Under the pieces are notes generated by a model that was not told the origin of the DNA, made no database searches, and was given only the letters and a program-made list of their open reading frames with translations. Below, one piece after another: positions 19,336 to 29,954 of a stretch of DNA of 64,000 bases. Numbering within the stretch: position 1 is the stretch's first letter; the number at the start of each line of letters is the position of its first letter. The stretch comes from Burkholderiales bacterium. Lineage in GTDB: Bacteria; Pseudomonadota; Gammaproteobacteria; Burkholderiales; Burkholderiaceae. The stretch is from contig JAJTAZ010000011.1 in NCBI GenBank assembly GCA_021287185.1, forward strand, positions 186,001 through 250,000, read 5' to 3'. The translations under genes were made by a program, and so were the position numbers.

Positions 19336-20544
19336 ATGTTATTAACCCTCATCTGTGCATTGGTCGTTAGTTTTGCCGTAACCGTGTGGTTATTACACTA
19401 CGCGCACGTGCACGCGCATTTGACCTACGATGCGCATGAACACACAGGGCCACAAAAATTTCATGCTCAAAGTACACCGCGCGTTGGCGGTATCCCAATT
19501 TTTGCGGGGCTGTTGGTCGCCGCAATTGTCTCATCCAGCATTGCGCCAATACGTGGCCTGTGGTGGTTGGTTTTTATTTTTTGCTTGATTCCTGCGTTCG
19601 CGGGGGGCTTGATTGAGGATTTAACCAAAAAAGTCGGTCCACGTGAACGATTGCTCGCCAGTTTTGTCTCTGCGGGTTTGGCATGGTGGTTACTGGATGC
19701 ACGGATTACCTACGTTGCAGTTCCAGGCTTTGACAACTTACTTGCCATATCTGTGTTTTCATTGCTATTCACGATGTTCGCGGTCGGTGGTGTGGCACAT
19801 GCGGTCAATATCATTGATGGCTACAACGGTTTGGCGGGCATGGTGGTACTGATGATGACCGCCGCGATTGCTTATGTGGCATTTAAAGTAGCTGATTATC
19901 AAGTCTTAGCCGTGGCTTGTGGGTTGTTTGGCGCGACTCTGGGGTTTTGGGTATGGAACTTTCCACGCGGCATGATTTTTGCGGGCGATGGCGGCGCGTA
20001 TCTATGGGGCTTTGTGCTCGGCGTGCTGTCCGTGCTGTTGATTGAACGCAACACCACCGTCTCGCCTTGGTTCCCTCTGTTGTTAATGCTCTATCCTGTG
20101 TGGGAAACCTTGTTTTCAATTTATCGCAAAAAAATGTTGCGCGGACAGTCCCCAGGTGAGCCAGATGGTTTGCATTTTCACATGATGGTGTATAAACGGC
20201 TTGTGCGCTGGATGATACGCGACCCAGATGCACACGTGCGCACACAGCGCAATTCAATGACCGCACCGTATTTGTGGGGCATGACCTTACTCACAGTGAT
20301 ACCTGCCGTCCTATTTTGGTCAAACACCACCGCGCTGATGTTGGTCTCGCTGGGGTTTGTTTTGGTATATGTGTGGTTGTATCGGCGTATGGTGCATTTC
20401 AAATCCCCTCGTTGGTTGGTATTGCGTAAAAATTCATGGAACGAGCGGGTGGCCGAGCAACTCGTGCGTCATCAACGCAAAAAGCACAAACTGCGCACAC
20501 AAAAAGACATCGGCACGCCGATTGATACCAACGCACTTAAGTAA
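19336..20544 (+). CDS. Polyprenyl-phosphate sugar-1-phosphate transferase, WecA/MraY family
   Basis: Multi-spanning inner membrane enzyme that starts a lipid-linked glycan by moving a sugar-1-phosphate onto undecaprenyl phosphate. Family motifs are STPRVGGIPIFAG, an aspartate-containing GLIEDLTKKVGPRERL, NIIDGYNGLAGMV and FAGDGGAYLWG. The C-terminal part holds a short His-rich HFHMMVYKR. The frame is open from 19180, but the hydrophobic start at the ATG 19336 (MLLTLICALVV) gives 402 residues. It is a WecA/TagO-type rather than peptidoglycan MraY, since it is outside a mur cluster. Confidence 0.85.
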   Translation: MLLTLICALVVSFAVTVWLLHYAHVHAHLTYDAHEHTGPQKFHAQSTPRVGGIPIFAGLLVAAIVSSSIAPIRGLWWLVFIFCLIPAFAGGLIEDLTKKVGPRERLLASFVSAGLAWWLLDARITYVAVPGFDNLLAISVFSLLFTMFAVGGVAHAVNIIDGYNGLAGMVVLMMTAAIAYVAFKVADYQVLAVACGLFGATLGFWVWNFPRGMIFAGDGGAYLWGFVLGVLSVLLIERNTTVSPWFPLLLMLYPVWETLFSIYRKKMLRGQSPGEPDGLHFHMMVYKRLVRWMIRDPDAHVRTQRNSMTAPYLWGMTLLTVIPAVLFWSNTTALMLVSLGFVLVYVWLYRRMVHFKSPRWLVLRKNSWNERVAEQLVRHQRKKHKLRTQKDIGTPIDTNALK

Positions 20545-20569
20545 ACCGAACTCGCACAACGTCAAAAAA

Positions 20570-20595
20570 AACGCCACATAATTGTGGCGTTTTTT
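20570..20595. terminator. Bidirectional terminator
   Basis: The stem AACGCCACA / TGTGGCGTT is flanked by an A run before and a T run after, between convergent genes. Confidence 0.85.
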
Positions 20596-20607
20596 ATCAT
20601 TCAACCA

Positions 20608-20970
20608 TCATTTTGCTGGCGCTGCTGGTGCTGTTGCAGCAGCGACTTTTTTCGCATCTTTGGCAGCTTTTTTAGCCGCTTTATCTGCTGCCTTTTTGGC
20701 TTTTTGTTCTTCTTTGGCTGCTTTTTTAGCCGCAGCCGAATCAACAGACGCAGGCGCAGCGCCGATTGTTGCTACTGGCGCCGAAGTGTTTACCGCTGGC
20801 TTGGCTGCTTTAGTAGCCTTAGGCATGGCAACTCCTGATTTTGGTACACAAGTTCCACCCTTGTGATGTGCACCAGTACCGCCAGTGAGGGTTTCACCCG
20901 CTGGACAAGCCATCGCTGACACCGAAACCAAACCCAATGCAAATAATAATGCCGTCATTAATTTTTTCAT
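20608..20970 (-). CDS. Secreted Lys/Ala-rich low-complexity protein
   Basis: The 120-residue product has a clear signal peptide ending at SVSAMA before CPAGETLTGG. The short mature N-terminal part holds two cysteines and GTGAHHKGGTC. From residue 52 on it is nearly all Ala, Lys and Pro, very basic and probably disordered. AAAGGAAAC sits before the ATG. I do not recognise a family. Composition recalls acid-shock or histone-like basic tails. Confidence 0.75.
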   Translation of the reverse strand: MKKLMTALLFALGLVSVSAMACPAGETLTGGTGAHHKGGTCVPKSGVAMPKATKAAKPAVNTSAPVATIGAAPASVDSAAAKKAAKEEQKAKKAADKAAKKAAKDAKKVAAATAPAAPAK

Positions 20971-21150
20971 GATTGTTTCCTTTATTAAAAATTTAAAAGT
21001 GCATGTACTGCTACAGCACAGTCATACTACCCCCGCCAACAGGCAGGTTTTGTATCTTTTTGTACGATGCTTGCCTTTGTGGCGCGACACAGCCCCCTGC
21101 TTTCATTTATAATGCGCACTCGATTAACGCATACCCTGAGGAAGGACACC

Positions 21151-21633
21151 ATGCAAATTTCCGAAAATTCCGTTGTAAATATTCATTACACATTGACCAA
21201 CGATGCAGGCAATGTCGTTGACACATCCGATGGTCGCGAAGCTTTAATGTATTTGCACGGTCATCATCAAATCATCCCAGGGTTGGAAAATGCCTTACTG
21301 GGCAAACAGGCTGGTGACGAATTGAACGTCACCATTGCCCCCGAAGATGCCTATGGCGCGCGCGTCGAAGAAGCCATTCAACAAGTCCCTCGCGAAGTAT
21401 TTGCCAATATCCCTGACTTAGCAGTCGGTATGCAATTGCACGGCGAATCACCTGAAGGCCCGATGTCGGTCGTGGTGACTGCGATTGCCGATGACTTTGT
21501 GACGGTCGATGCCAACCATCCTTTGGCAGGTGAGACTTTGCACTTTGCGGTGAAAGTTGAATCGGTTCGCGAAGCGACAGCCGAAGAATTAGACCACGGT
21601 CACGCCCACGGTGGCGATGGTCATCACCATTGA
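21151..21633 (+). CDS. slyD: FKBP-type peptidyl-prolyl isomerase SlyD
   Basis: Cytosolic prolyl isomerase, chaperone and metal (Ni) binder. The 160-residue product has the split FKBP domain, with LHGHHQIIPGLENALLGK in the active site and the IF chaperone insert (about residues 70-125). It then has VDANHPLAGETLHFAVKV and a His-rich metal-binding tail. The frame is open from 21067, but the ATG at 21151 has GAGGAAGGA upstream and the family start MQISENSVV. Confidence 0.95.
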   Translation: MQISENSVVNIHYTLTNDAGNVVDTSDGREALMYLHGHHQIIPGLENALLGKQAGDELNVTIAPEDAYGARVEEAIQQVPREVFANIPDLAVGMQLHGESPEGPMSVVVTAIADDFVTVDANHPLAGETLHFAVKVESVREATAEELDHGHAHGGDGHHH

Positions 21634-21648
21634 TTGACCCAGAAACAT

Positions 21649-21670
21649 GGCGGCGCATTGCCGCCTTTTT
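21649..21670 (+). terminator. slyD terminator
   Basis: GGCGGC / GCCGCC stem with a short loop, then five T residues. Confidence 0.85.
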
Positions 21671-21776
21671 CATCCCATGCCTGTGCGGTGTGAATTCATA
21701 GGCATCTTGAATTCTCAACCTTAGCCCCAATATACTTTAGACACATTATTATTGCACCGACACCAAAAGGCACATC

Positions 21777-23066
21777 ATGGTTCCACACCTACGCACCGCA
21801 CTCACTGGCCCGCTCTCTGAACTTGAAGCAAAAATGCTCGACGCAACCCCCACGATTGAACGCTGGTTCCGCCTCGAGTGGCAGGAGCACACGCCGCCGT
21901 TTTACAGCTCGGTCGATGTGCGCAATGCGGGATTCAAGCTTGCGCCTGTGGACACCAACCTATTTCCAGGTGGGTTCAATAACCTCGCGGACGAAATGTT
22001 CCCACTTGCCACCCAAGCGGCGATGGCTGCGATTGAAAAATACTGCCCCGATGCGCGCAACCTGCTCATCATCCCTGAGAAACACACACGCAACCAATTT
22101 TACCTACAAAACGTCGCGCAACTCTCAAAAATCATGCGTCTGACGGGATTGAACGTGCGCTTGGGTTCACTCTCAGACGAAATCACCGAGCCGACTGTGC
22201 TCGAATTGGCCAATGGCGACACACTCACGCTTGAGCCGTTGGAGCGCAATGGTCGGCGCGTCACCTTGGATCACGGCAAATTTGACCCGTGCACCATCTT
22301 GCTCAACAACGACTTATCAGGCGGACAACCGCTGATACTCGAAAACATCCGCGAGCAACATTTACTGCCACCTTTGCACGCAGGCTGGACTGTGCGCCGC
22401 AAATCGACGCACTTCACCGCGTATGACGAAGTGGCGAAAAAATTCGGCAAAATGCTTGGCATTGACCCGTGGCTGCTCAACGCCTACCACACCAACGTCA
22501 ACGGTGTGGACTTTCACGAGCGCGCAGGCGAGGACGAACTCGCCACTGCAGTGGAAGCCACATTGAAAAAAATCACCAAAAAATACAAAGAATACGGCAT
22601 CAAAGACGACCCATTCGTCATCGTCAAAGCCGATGCGGGTACCTACGGCATGGGCATTATGACCGTGCGCTCGCCCGATGACGTGCGCGATTTGAACCGC
22701 AAACAACGCAACAAAATGGCAGTCATCAAAGAAGGTTTGGAAGTGCAAGACCTGCTGATTCAAGAAGGCGTGCCGACCATCGAACGTTGGGACGGACATA
22801 CCACCGAACCCGTGGTGTACATGATAGACCGCTACGTGGTGGGCGGATTCTACCGCGCGAACTCCGAAAAAGGCCACGACGAAAACCTCAACTCATCGGG
22901 TATGCGCTTTGAGCCTTTATCATTCATCAGCGAGCGCGTGCACGACCCCGAAGACCTCAACACCATGCACAACCGCTTTTATCAGTATGGCGTGGTTGGA
23001 CGCTTGGCGATGCTCGCAGCATCGTTGGAATTGGAACGCACCGACCCTGAGCAAGAAGTAGTGTAA
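21777..23066 (+). CDS. gshA: Glutamate-cysteine ligase, Thiobacillus/betaproteobacterial type
   Basis: Catalyses the first step of glutathione synthesis. The 429-residue sequence matches the distinct GshA family of betaproteobacteria and acidithiobacilli. Key segments are FYSSVDVRNAGFKLAPVDTN, LFPGGFNNLADEMF, LLIIPEKHTRNQFY, VKADAGTYGMGIMTV and MIDRYVVGGFYR. In related genomes gshB follows directly. Here gshB starts 5.5 kb away at 28630. Confidence 0.95.
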   Translation: MVPHLRTALTGPLSELEAKMLDATPTIERWFRLEWQEHTPPFYSSVDVRNAGFKLAPVDTNLFPGGFNNLADEMFPLATQAAMAAIEKYCPDARNLLIIPEKHTRNQFYLQNVAQLSKIMRLTGLNVRLGSLSDEITEPTVLELANGDTLTLEPLERNGRRVTLDHGKFDPCTILLNNDLSGGQPLILENIREQHLLPPLHAGWTVRRKSTHFTAYDEVAKKFGKMLGIDPWLLNAYHTNVNGVDFHERAGEDELATAVEATLKKITKKYKEYGIKDDPFVIVKADAGTYGMGIMTVRSPDDVRDLNRKQRNKMAVIKEGLEVQDLLIQEGVPTIERWDGHTTEPVVYMIDRYVVGGFYRANSEKGHDENLNSSGMRFEPLSFISERVHDPEDLNTMHNRFYQYGVVGRLAMLAASLELERTDPEQEVV

Positions 23067-23076
23067 TCAGACCACC

Positions 23077-23146
23077 GTCATTACGAGCCGTTTCATCGCG
23101 AAGCAATCCAGAAGTGCGATTAAAAAGCCGATAGATTGCTTCGCAA
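23077..23146. repeat. Family A inverted repeat downstream of gshA
   Basis: GTCATTACGAGC, then CGAAGCAATCC, then GATTGCTTCGC. A degenerate copy of the element at 46439. It marks the left boundary of the stretch that separates gshA from gshB. Confidence 0.75.
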
Positions 23147-23151
23147 AAACC

Positions 23152-23295
23152 ATGCCCATACATATTGAACACAGCATACTCAAACCGCCACAGATTAACG
23201 TCAACGGCGGCGAGCGTGGATTATTGGTCAACATCGAACCACAAAAAATCCACTGTCTATCGGTGGTAGCGGTTCAGATGGGGTTGGTGGGGTAA
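23152..23295 (+). CDS. Doubtful 47-residue open frame between repeat and methylase operon
   Basis: ATG to TAA, beginning MPIHIEHSILKPPQINVNGG. It starts inside the tail of the repeat and has no clear ribosome-binding site. I do not recognise it. The rest of 23067-23413 is repeat and the promoter region of the methylase operon. It may be a gene remnant or chance. Confidence 0.2.
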   Translation: MPIHIEHSILKPPQINVNGGERGLLVNIEPQKIHCLSVVAVQMGLVG

Positions 23296-23413
23296 GTTCT
23301 GTTCTTAAAGTTTGAAACAATCCACCTATATTTTATTGGGTTCTCATTTATAATAACCCCGTTATTTAACTGAACTTCATTGTTTTATTGCGCATTTATT
23401 ATTTAGGAAACAC

Positions 23414-24211
23414 ATGAAACCCTTTTTAAAATGGGCAGGTGGCAAGTACAAAATCATCGACAAGGTAAGAGAAAAACTACCCGATGGTGCTCGTTTGATT
23501 GAGCCGTTTGTCGGCTCAGGCGCAGTGTTTATGAATACGGATTATCCCAAATACTTACTTGCTGATGCGAACCCTGATCTAATTAATGTCTTTAAGCATA
23601 TCCAAAATAATGCTGACTTCATCAATTATGCAGAGCAATTTTTTTGTCCCGAAAACAATCAAGAATCTGTATTTTATGAATTTCGCCAATCATTCAATGA
23701 AACAGACGACCTTACATTAAAAGCAGCGTTATTTATTTATTTGAATCGCCATTGTTTTAATGGGTTATGCCGATACAATGCCAAAGGTGGGTTTAATGTC
23801 CCGTTTGGTCGCTACACACGCCCAACCTTCCCTAAGCAGGAACTATTGGCATTTAGACAAAAAAGTCAAAATGCCACCTTTCAATGTGCCACATTTGAAC
23901 AAACCATGCTGCAAGCTAAAAAAGGTGATGTGGTGTATTGTGATCCACCCTATGTTCCATTGAGTGTAACATCCAGTTTCACGAGTTACACTCAAGATGG
24001 ATTTACACAACGCGACCAGCACAAATTAGCCAACTTGGCAAACAACTTGATGAGCCAAGGTGTGTGTGTGGTTATTTCTAACCATGACACCCTTTTCACT
24101 CGTGAAGTTTATGCTGCCGCACAAATCGAAGCATTTGCCGTGCAAAGATTTATTTCCAGTAAAGTCAATAATCGCACTAAAGCCGCCGAATTGTTAGCTG
24201 TATTTGCATGA
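23414..24211 (+). CDS. DNA adenine methyltransferase, Dam/DpnM type (predicted GATC)
   Basis: N6-adenine methylase of the D12 class. The 265-residue product has the SAM site FLKWAGGK at residues 4-11, motif I FVGSG at 32-36 and catalytic DPPY at 177-180. The segment CRYNAKGGFNVPFGRY (119-134) is the specificity region shared with E. coli Dam and DpnM, so GATC is the likely target. AGGAAA precedes the ATG. It is the first gene of a tightly packed four-gene AT-rich operon. Confidence 0.93.
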   Translation: MKPFLKWAGGKYKIIDKVREKLPDGARLIEPFVGSGAVFMNTDYPKYLLADANPDLINVFKHIQNNADFINYAEQFFCPENNQESVFYEFRQSFNETDDLTLKAALFIYLNRHCFNGLCRYNAKGGFNVPFGRYTRPTFPKQELLAFRQKSQNATFQCATFEQTMLQAKKGDVVYCDPPYVPLSVTSSFTSYTQDGFTQRDQHKLANLANNLMSQGVCVVISNHDTLFTREVYAAAQIEAFAVQRFISSKVNNRTKAAELLAVFA

Positions 24212-24212
24212 T

Positions 24213-24995
24213 ATGAAATTGATGTACTCCAATCCCCGAGGTATTTTTCTTTATCAAGGTGATTGCATTGAAGTCATGGATTCGCTCATTGAAAAATATC
24301 CTGAAGGGTGTTTTGACATGATATTTGCAGATCCACCGTATTTTTTATCCAATGATGGCATCAGTTGTCAAAATGGACAAATGGTTAGCGTTAATAAAGG
24401 CAAATGGGACAAGTCACAAGGCGCGAACTTAGACCATCAATTTCACATGGACTGGCTTAGCCGTTGCAAAAAACTACTCAAACCCAATGGCACGATATGG
24501 GTTACAGGCACGATGCACTGTATTTATTCGATTGGCTTCGCCATGCAAAAGTTGGGATTTAAATTACTTAACGATATTGTCTGGGAAAAGCCAAACCCTC
24601 CCCCAAATTTGGCGTGCCGATATTTCACACATTCTACCGAAATCGTCTTGTGGGCAGCGAAATCCGAAAAATCAAAGCATTGTTTTAACTACGATTTGAT
24701 GAAAAATGAGAACAACGGCAAACAAATGAAATCTGTTTGGCAAATTTATCCGCCGACACGCGAAGAAAAAACATTTGGTAAACATCCCACACAAAAACCA
24801 GTTGCTTTGGTATCGCGCTGTATCCGTGCTTCTACACGCGAGGGAGATTTTGTGTTTGACCCTTTTGCGGGGAGTAGTACGACAGGGGTGGCGAGTATTG
24901 AGTTAAATAGGCAGTTTTGTGGTGTTGAATTAGAGCCACAATACATTGCATTATCTTTGAAGAGAATTTCTCAAACATTAGGGGGAGTACAATGA
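24213..24995 (+). CDS. DNA adenine methyltransferase, DpnA type
   Basis: Second N6-adenine methylase, beta class: DPPY comes first (residues 40-43, in MIFADPPYFLSNDG) and the SAM motif FAGSSTTG comes late (about 218-225). The segments MVSVNKGKWDKS, ACRYFTHSTEIVLWA and GKHPTQKP closely match DpnA of the pneumococcal DpnII system and, more distantly, M.HinfI. DpnA methylates single-stranded DNA and protects incoming DNA during transformation. The first ATG is one base after the upstream stop. Confidence 0.92.
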   Translation: MKLMYSNPRGIFLYQGDCIEVMDSLIEKYPEGCFDMIFADPPYFLSNDGISCQNGQMVSVNKGKWDKSQGANLDHQFHMDWLSRCKKLLKPNGTIWVTGTMHCIYSIGFAMQKLGFKLLNDIVWEKPNPPPNLACRYFTHSTEIVLWAAKSEKSKHCFNYDLMKNENNGKQMKSVWQIYPPTREEKTFGKHPTQKPVALVSRCIRASTREGDFVFDPFAGSSTTGVASIELNRQFCGVELEPQYIALSLKRISQTLGGVQ

Positions 24996-25525
24996 TTGAA
25001 GGTGGTGTAGGTGGTGCGCAAACACTGACGGGGCTAAATTTTGAAGGTGAGGTAGATTTGGTAACTTTGCTCACTCAAATTGATGGATACAAAGTCGTTC
25101 CAGATGAGAAAAAAGTCGGTGCCAAAGTTTATTTTAATGATGAATTAGTTGCAAGATGTTTCAAAAAACACGATTTTTATCGTTTTTTGGACGAAATGAA
25201 AGTTGCTTGGCAAGGTTTAATTTCCAAAAAATTATTACCTGATGATGCATTATTGGTCATAGTTAGAGAAACATTATTTATCATTGAAGTCAAGTATCAA
25301 CAAGTAGCAGGATCTGTTGATGAAAAATTGCAGACGTGCGATTTCAAACGAAAACAATATCTAAAATTAGTAACCGAACTTGAATTAAAAGTCGAGTATG
25401 TTTACGTACTGAACGATTGGTTCAAGCACCCCAGTTATAAAGATGTATTGGATTATATTCATAGTGTGAACTGTCACTACAAATTCGGCGCATTACCGTT
25501 GGCATGGCTTGGGCTTCCGTCGTAG
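24992..25525 (+). CDS. Putative type II restriction endonuclease, PD-(D/E)XK fold
   Basis: The 177-residue protein overlaps the methylase stop by four bases (ATGA) and has AGGGGGAG upstream. A PD-ExK core is visible: PDD at 83-85, a hydrophobic strand, then IIEVK with E99 and K101. It is followed by a conserved-looking GSVDEKLQTCDFKRKQY. N-terminal E19 could be a further acidic ligand. It is shorter than DpnII or MboI (about 280 residues) and not obviously homologous to them. Position strongly implies the cognate GATC nuclease, but specificity is inferred. Confidence 0.75.
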   Translation: MIEGGVGGAQTLTGLNFEGEVDLVTLLTQIDGYKVVPDEKKVGAKVYFNDELVARCFKKHDFYRFLDEMKVAWQGLISKKLLPDDALLVIVRETLFIIEVKYQQVAGSVDEKLQTCDFKRKQYLKLVTELELKVEYVYVLNDWFKHPSYKDVLDYIHSVNCHYKFGALPLAWLGLPS

Positions 25526-25541
25526 AAAAACTGGATCAATC

Positions 25542-26090
25542 ATGAAAGTAAAACGTACAGTAATACAATGGCATTTAGAAGAATATAGCCGAGAAGCGTA
25601 CAGGCGAGCCGTGTTAGAAAAATGGGCTGATGAAGCCTGCGGCACAGGTAAAGATGAATTAGCCCAGCGTTATCGCTACGATGTAGAAACATTTGAAAAT
25701 GGTGTTATTTATTTACATCGTCCTGCATTCAAAAATAAAGGGTGTGATTTTACAGTTCATTGTGAACCACTAATACCAAGAAATGACGGAAAACAAATTA
25801 AAACCCCTCGGCATATAGACTTAATTCGTGAGTTGGTTGGGTTATCCAATTTTATCAGAGTGGATAAAGATTTTATTCTGCAATCTGTTGAAAAAGTCTA
25901 TCAGTGTGAATCCATGTCTGACGTATTGCGTTCATCTCAAAAATTGATTCCGCAAGAAATTTTTGGTAGATACGAACGTGCATTAAAAGTTGCAAAATGG
26001 CTGTTCATCGAACAAGACATTACAGACTGGAATACCAGTGGTAGAGCGATGTTGATGAATGCTATCAATAAAACATTAAAAGATAAATGA
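25542..26090 (+). CDS. Unknown fourth protein of the DpnII-like operon
   Basis: The 182-residue soluble protein starts MKVKRTVIQWHLEEYSREAY. It is mixed alpha/beta in composition, with no membrane segment and no metal or nuclease motif that I can recognise. It begins 16 bases after the nuclease stop and shares its low GC content, so it belongs to the same transcript. It might be a controller, a second nuclease subunit or an accessory specificity protein. The frame is open from 25509 but the ATG at 25542 is the natural start. Confidence 0.75.
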   Translation: MKVKRTVIQWHLEEYSREAYRRAVLEKWADEACGTGKDELAQRYRYDVETFENGVIYLHRPAFKNKGCDFTVHCEPLIPRNDGKQIKTPRHIDLIRELVGLSNFIRVDKDFILQSVEKVYQCESMSDVLRSSQKLIPQEIFGRYERALKVAKWLFIEQDITDWNTSGRAMLMNAINKTLKDK

Positions 26091-26189
26091 CCAACCAAAA
26101 TTTCATTACGAACTTTACACCTGATATTAAATCCCAAAAGGGCAAGCCACGCGGCTTGCCCTTCCCTTTCCCTACCAATCAAAACCAAC

Positions 26190-28382
<2,193 letters not shown>

Positions 28383-28427
28383 TCACTGTTGGTACATCAC
28401 TCAGCGTGCGTGGGTAACGGACGGCTC

Positions 28428-28456
28428 ATTTTAGGGTTGCAATTTCATGCTGTCCA
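28428..28456 (-). promoter_or_regulatory. katG promoter
   Basis: On the minus strand TGGACA (28456-28451) and TAAAAT (28433-28428) are separated by exactly 17 bases, about 85 bases before the katG start codon. Confidence 0.7.
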
Positions 28457-28493
28457 ATGAGATATTCCGATGACTTCAATAGTTATTGGCTAT
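28457..28493. promoter_or_regulatory. Candidate OxyR operator abutting the katG -35 box
   Basis: The OxyR consensus is four ATAG/CTAT tetrads spaced by seven bases. Here ATAG-TTATTGG-CTAT (28479-28493) is an exact half. Seven bases upstream CGAT matches three of four, and seven further ATGA matches two of four. The site touches the -35 hexamer of katG, where OxyR normally contacts RNA polymerase. Confidence 0.6.
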
Positions 28494-28629
28494 TTGTCAT
28501 TTAAATTTAATTGGCAATCACAATTAAAAACATCGGCTCTGGGAACAGCGTACACCGATTCACTCGATGATTCAGGTTTTATTTCATCGTGCTACAATTG
28601 TGCGCAACACGACTCAATTGATAACCACC

Positions 28630-29577
28630 ATGAATATTCTTTTTATCGCCGATCCACTGGCTAAATTCAAAATCATTAAAGAAACCACCTACGCCATGAT
28701 GAAATCGGCGCAAGCGCGTGACCACAAGGTTTGGGCATGTGTGGCCAGTGATATTCGCTCGGTCGGTTGCATCCAAGCCCACGCACAGCAGATTGTTTTG
28801 AAAGACCATCCTGAACCAACGGACTGGTATCGCGTGGTTGCCGAGGGTGAGCACCCACTGTCGTTTTATGATGCGGTGGTGATGCGCAAAGACCCGCCGT
28901 TTGATGTGAATTATGTCACCGATACGTGGCTGCTTGATGCAGCGGTGCGCCAAGGTGCTAAAGTATTCAATGCCCCGAGTGCGATTCGCAATCATTCCGA
29001 AAAAGTATCTATCCTCGAATTTCCTGAACTGACCGCTCCGACCCTCATCGCATCCGATAAAGCCAGTTTCCAAAAATTTCACGCCAAACACCAAGACATC
29101 ATTCTCAAACCGCTCGATGGCATGGGCGGTTCAGGCGTGTTTCGCGTGACAGAAAACGGTATGAATTTGGGCTCGGTGGTGGAAGTTTTGACCGAAAACG
29201 GCACACGTCCGATTATGGCACAACGCTTTTTACCCGAAATCGCTCAGGGCGATAAGCGCATCCTCATCATCGGTGGGCAAGTCGTGCCACACGCGCTCGC
29301 GCGCATTCCGCAGGATGGCGAAGTCCGTGGCAATATGGCGGCGGGCGGTAAAGCTGTGGTGGTCGAGATGTCTGAGTCTGACTGGCGCATCGCCAATACC
29401 CTCGCACCGACTTTGTGGGCACGTGGGATTTTACTCGCAGGGATTGATGTGATTGGCGAATGCTTGACCGAAATCAACGTCACCAGCCCAACGGGTTTTC
29501 AAGAGATTTTTAATCAGACGGGGTTTGATGTAGCGGGAATGTTTATAGAGACACTGGAAAAAATTCTGACGGTGTGA
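28630..29577 (+). CDS. gshB: Glutathione synthetase
   Basis: ATP-grasp ligase adding glycine to gamma-glutamylcysteine. The 315-residue product starts MNILFIADPLAKFKIIKETT and contains MRKDPPFDVNYV, ILKPLDGMGGSGVFRV (ATP loop), RFLPEIAQGDKRILIIGG and EINVTSPTGFQEI, all family hallmarks. The frame is open from 28567, but the ATG at 28630 matches the family start. It is separated from gshA by the restriction operon and katG. Confidence 0.97.
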   Translation: MNILFIADPLAKFKIIKETTYAMMKSAQARDHKVWACVASDIRSVGCIQAHAQQIVLKDHPEPTDWYRVVAEGEHPLSFYDAVVMRKDPPFDVNYVTDTWLLDAAVRQGAKVFNAPSAIRNHSEKVSILEFPELTAPTLIASDKASFQKFHAKHQDIILKPLDGMGGSGVFRVTENGMNLGSVVEVLTENGTRPIMAQRFLPEIAQGDKRILIIGGQVVPHALARIPQDGEVRGNMAAGGKAVVVEMSESDWRIANTLAPTLWARGILLAGIDVIGECLTEINVTSPTGFQEIFNQTGFDVAGMFIETLEKILTV

Positions 29578-29954
29578 AATAAATTCATATCGCAATCCAT
29601 GCTGCACACCTCAGCGAAATTCATGGATTGCCACGCCTCGATACAATCATTCGAGGCTCGCAATGACGACCCGCAAATGTTCTGGATTTTAATCCGCATC
29701 CCGTCATTGCGAGCGATGCTTTATCAGCGAAGCAATCCATTTATTCCTTTTGTTTCAATTGATTAAAATCAATGGAGTCTGACTCCTTTGATTGCGTTAT
29801 TGCTGAGGCTTTAACGGTTGGTGGAAAATTGGATGCGCAAAAGCCACGCTCCCCGCCGTTAGCGGGGAGTTTGTCGAATGGGGTTCGTGGCATTTGAAAC
29901 ATAGTCAGTCTTTCGGGTTTTGCTTGCACCGCATTACGCTATCGCTAATGCGAG
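29578..29954. repeat. Repeat-filled intergenic region after gshB
   Basis: No gene is supported here. It holds two family A pieces (about 29591-29667 and 29702-29740), a GGAGTCTGACTCC palindrome at about 29774, a CTCCCCGCCGTTAGCGGGGAG hairpin at about 29849 and a family D element with ATTACGCTATCGCTAAT at about 29933-29949. The 62-residue minus-strand open frame across it (29741-29929) is made of these repeats. Confidence 0.75.

Noticed and set aside
23414-26090. Prophage origin for the methylase operon
   Set aside because: No phage structural, integrase or lysis genes are seen nearby. A stand-alone restriction-modification operon explains it better.
29741-29929. 62-residue minus-strand frame after gshB
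   Set aside because: Built from intergenic palindromes, including the CGGGGAGCG-type hairpin. Not a protein gene.
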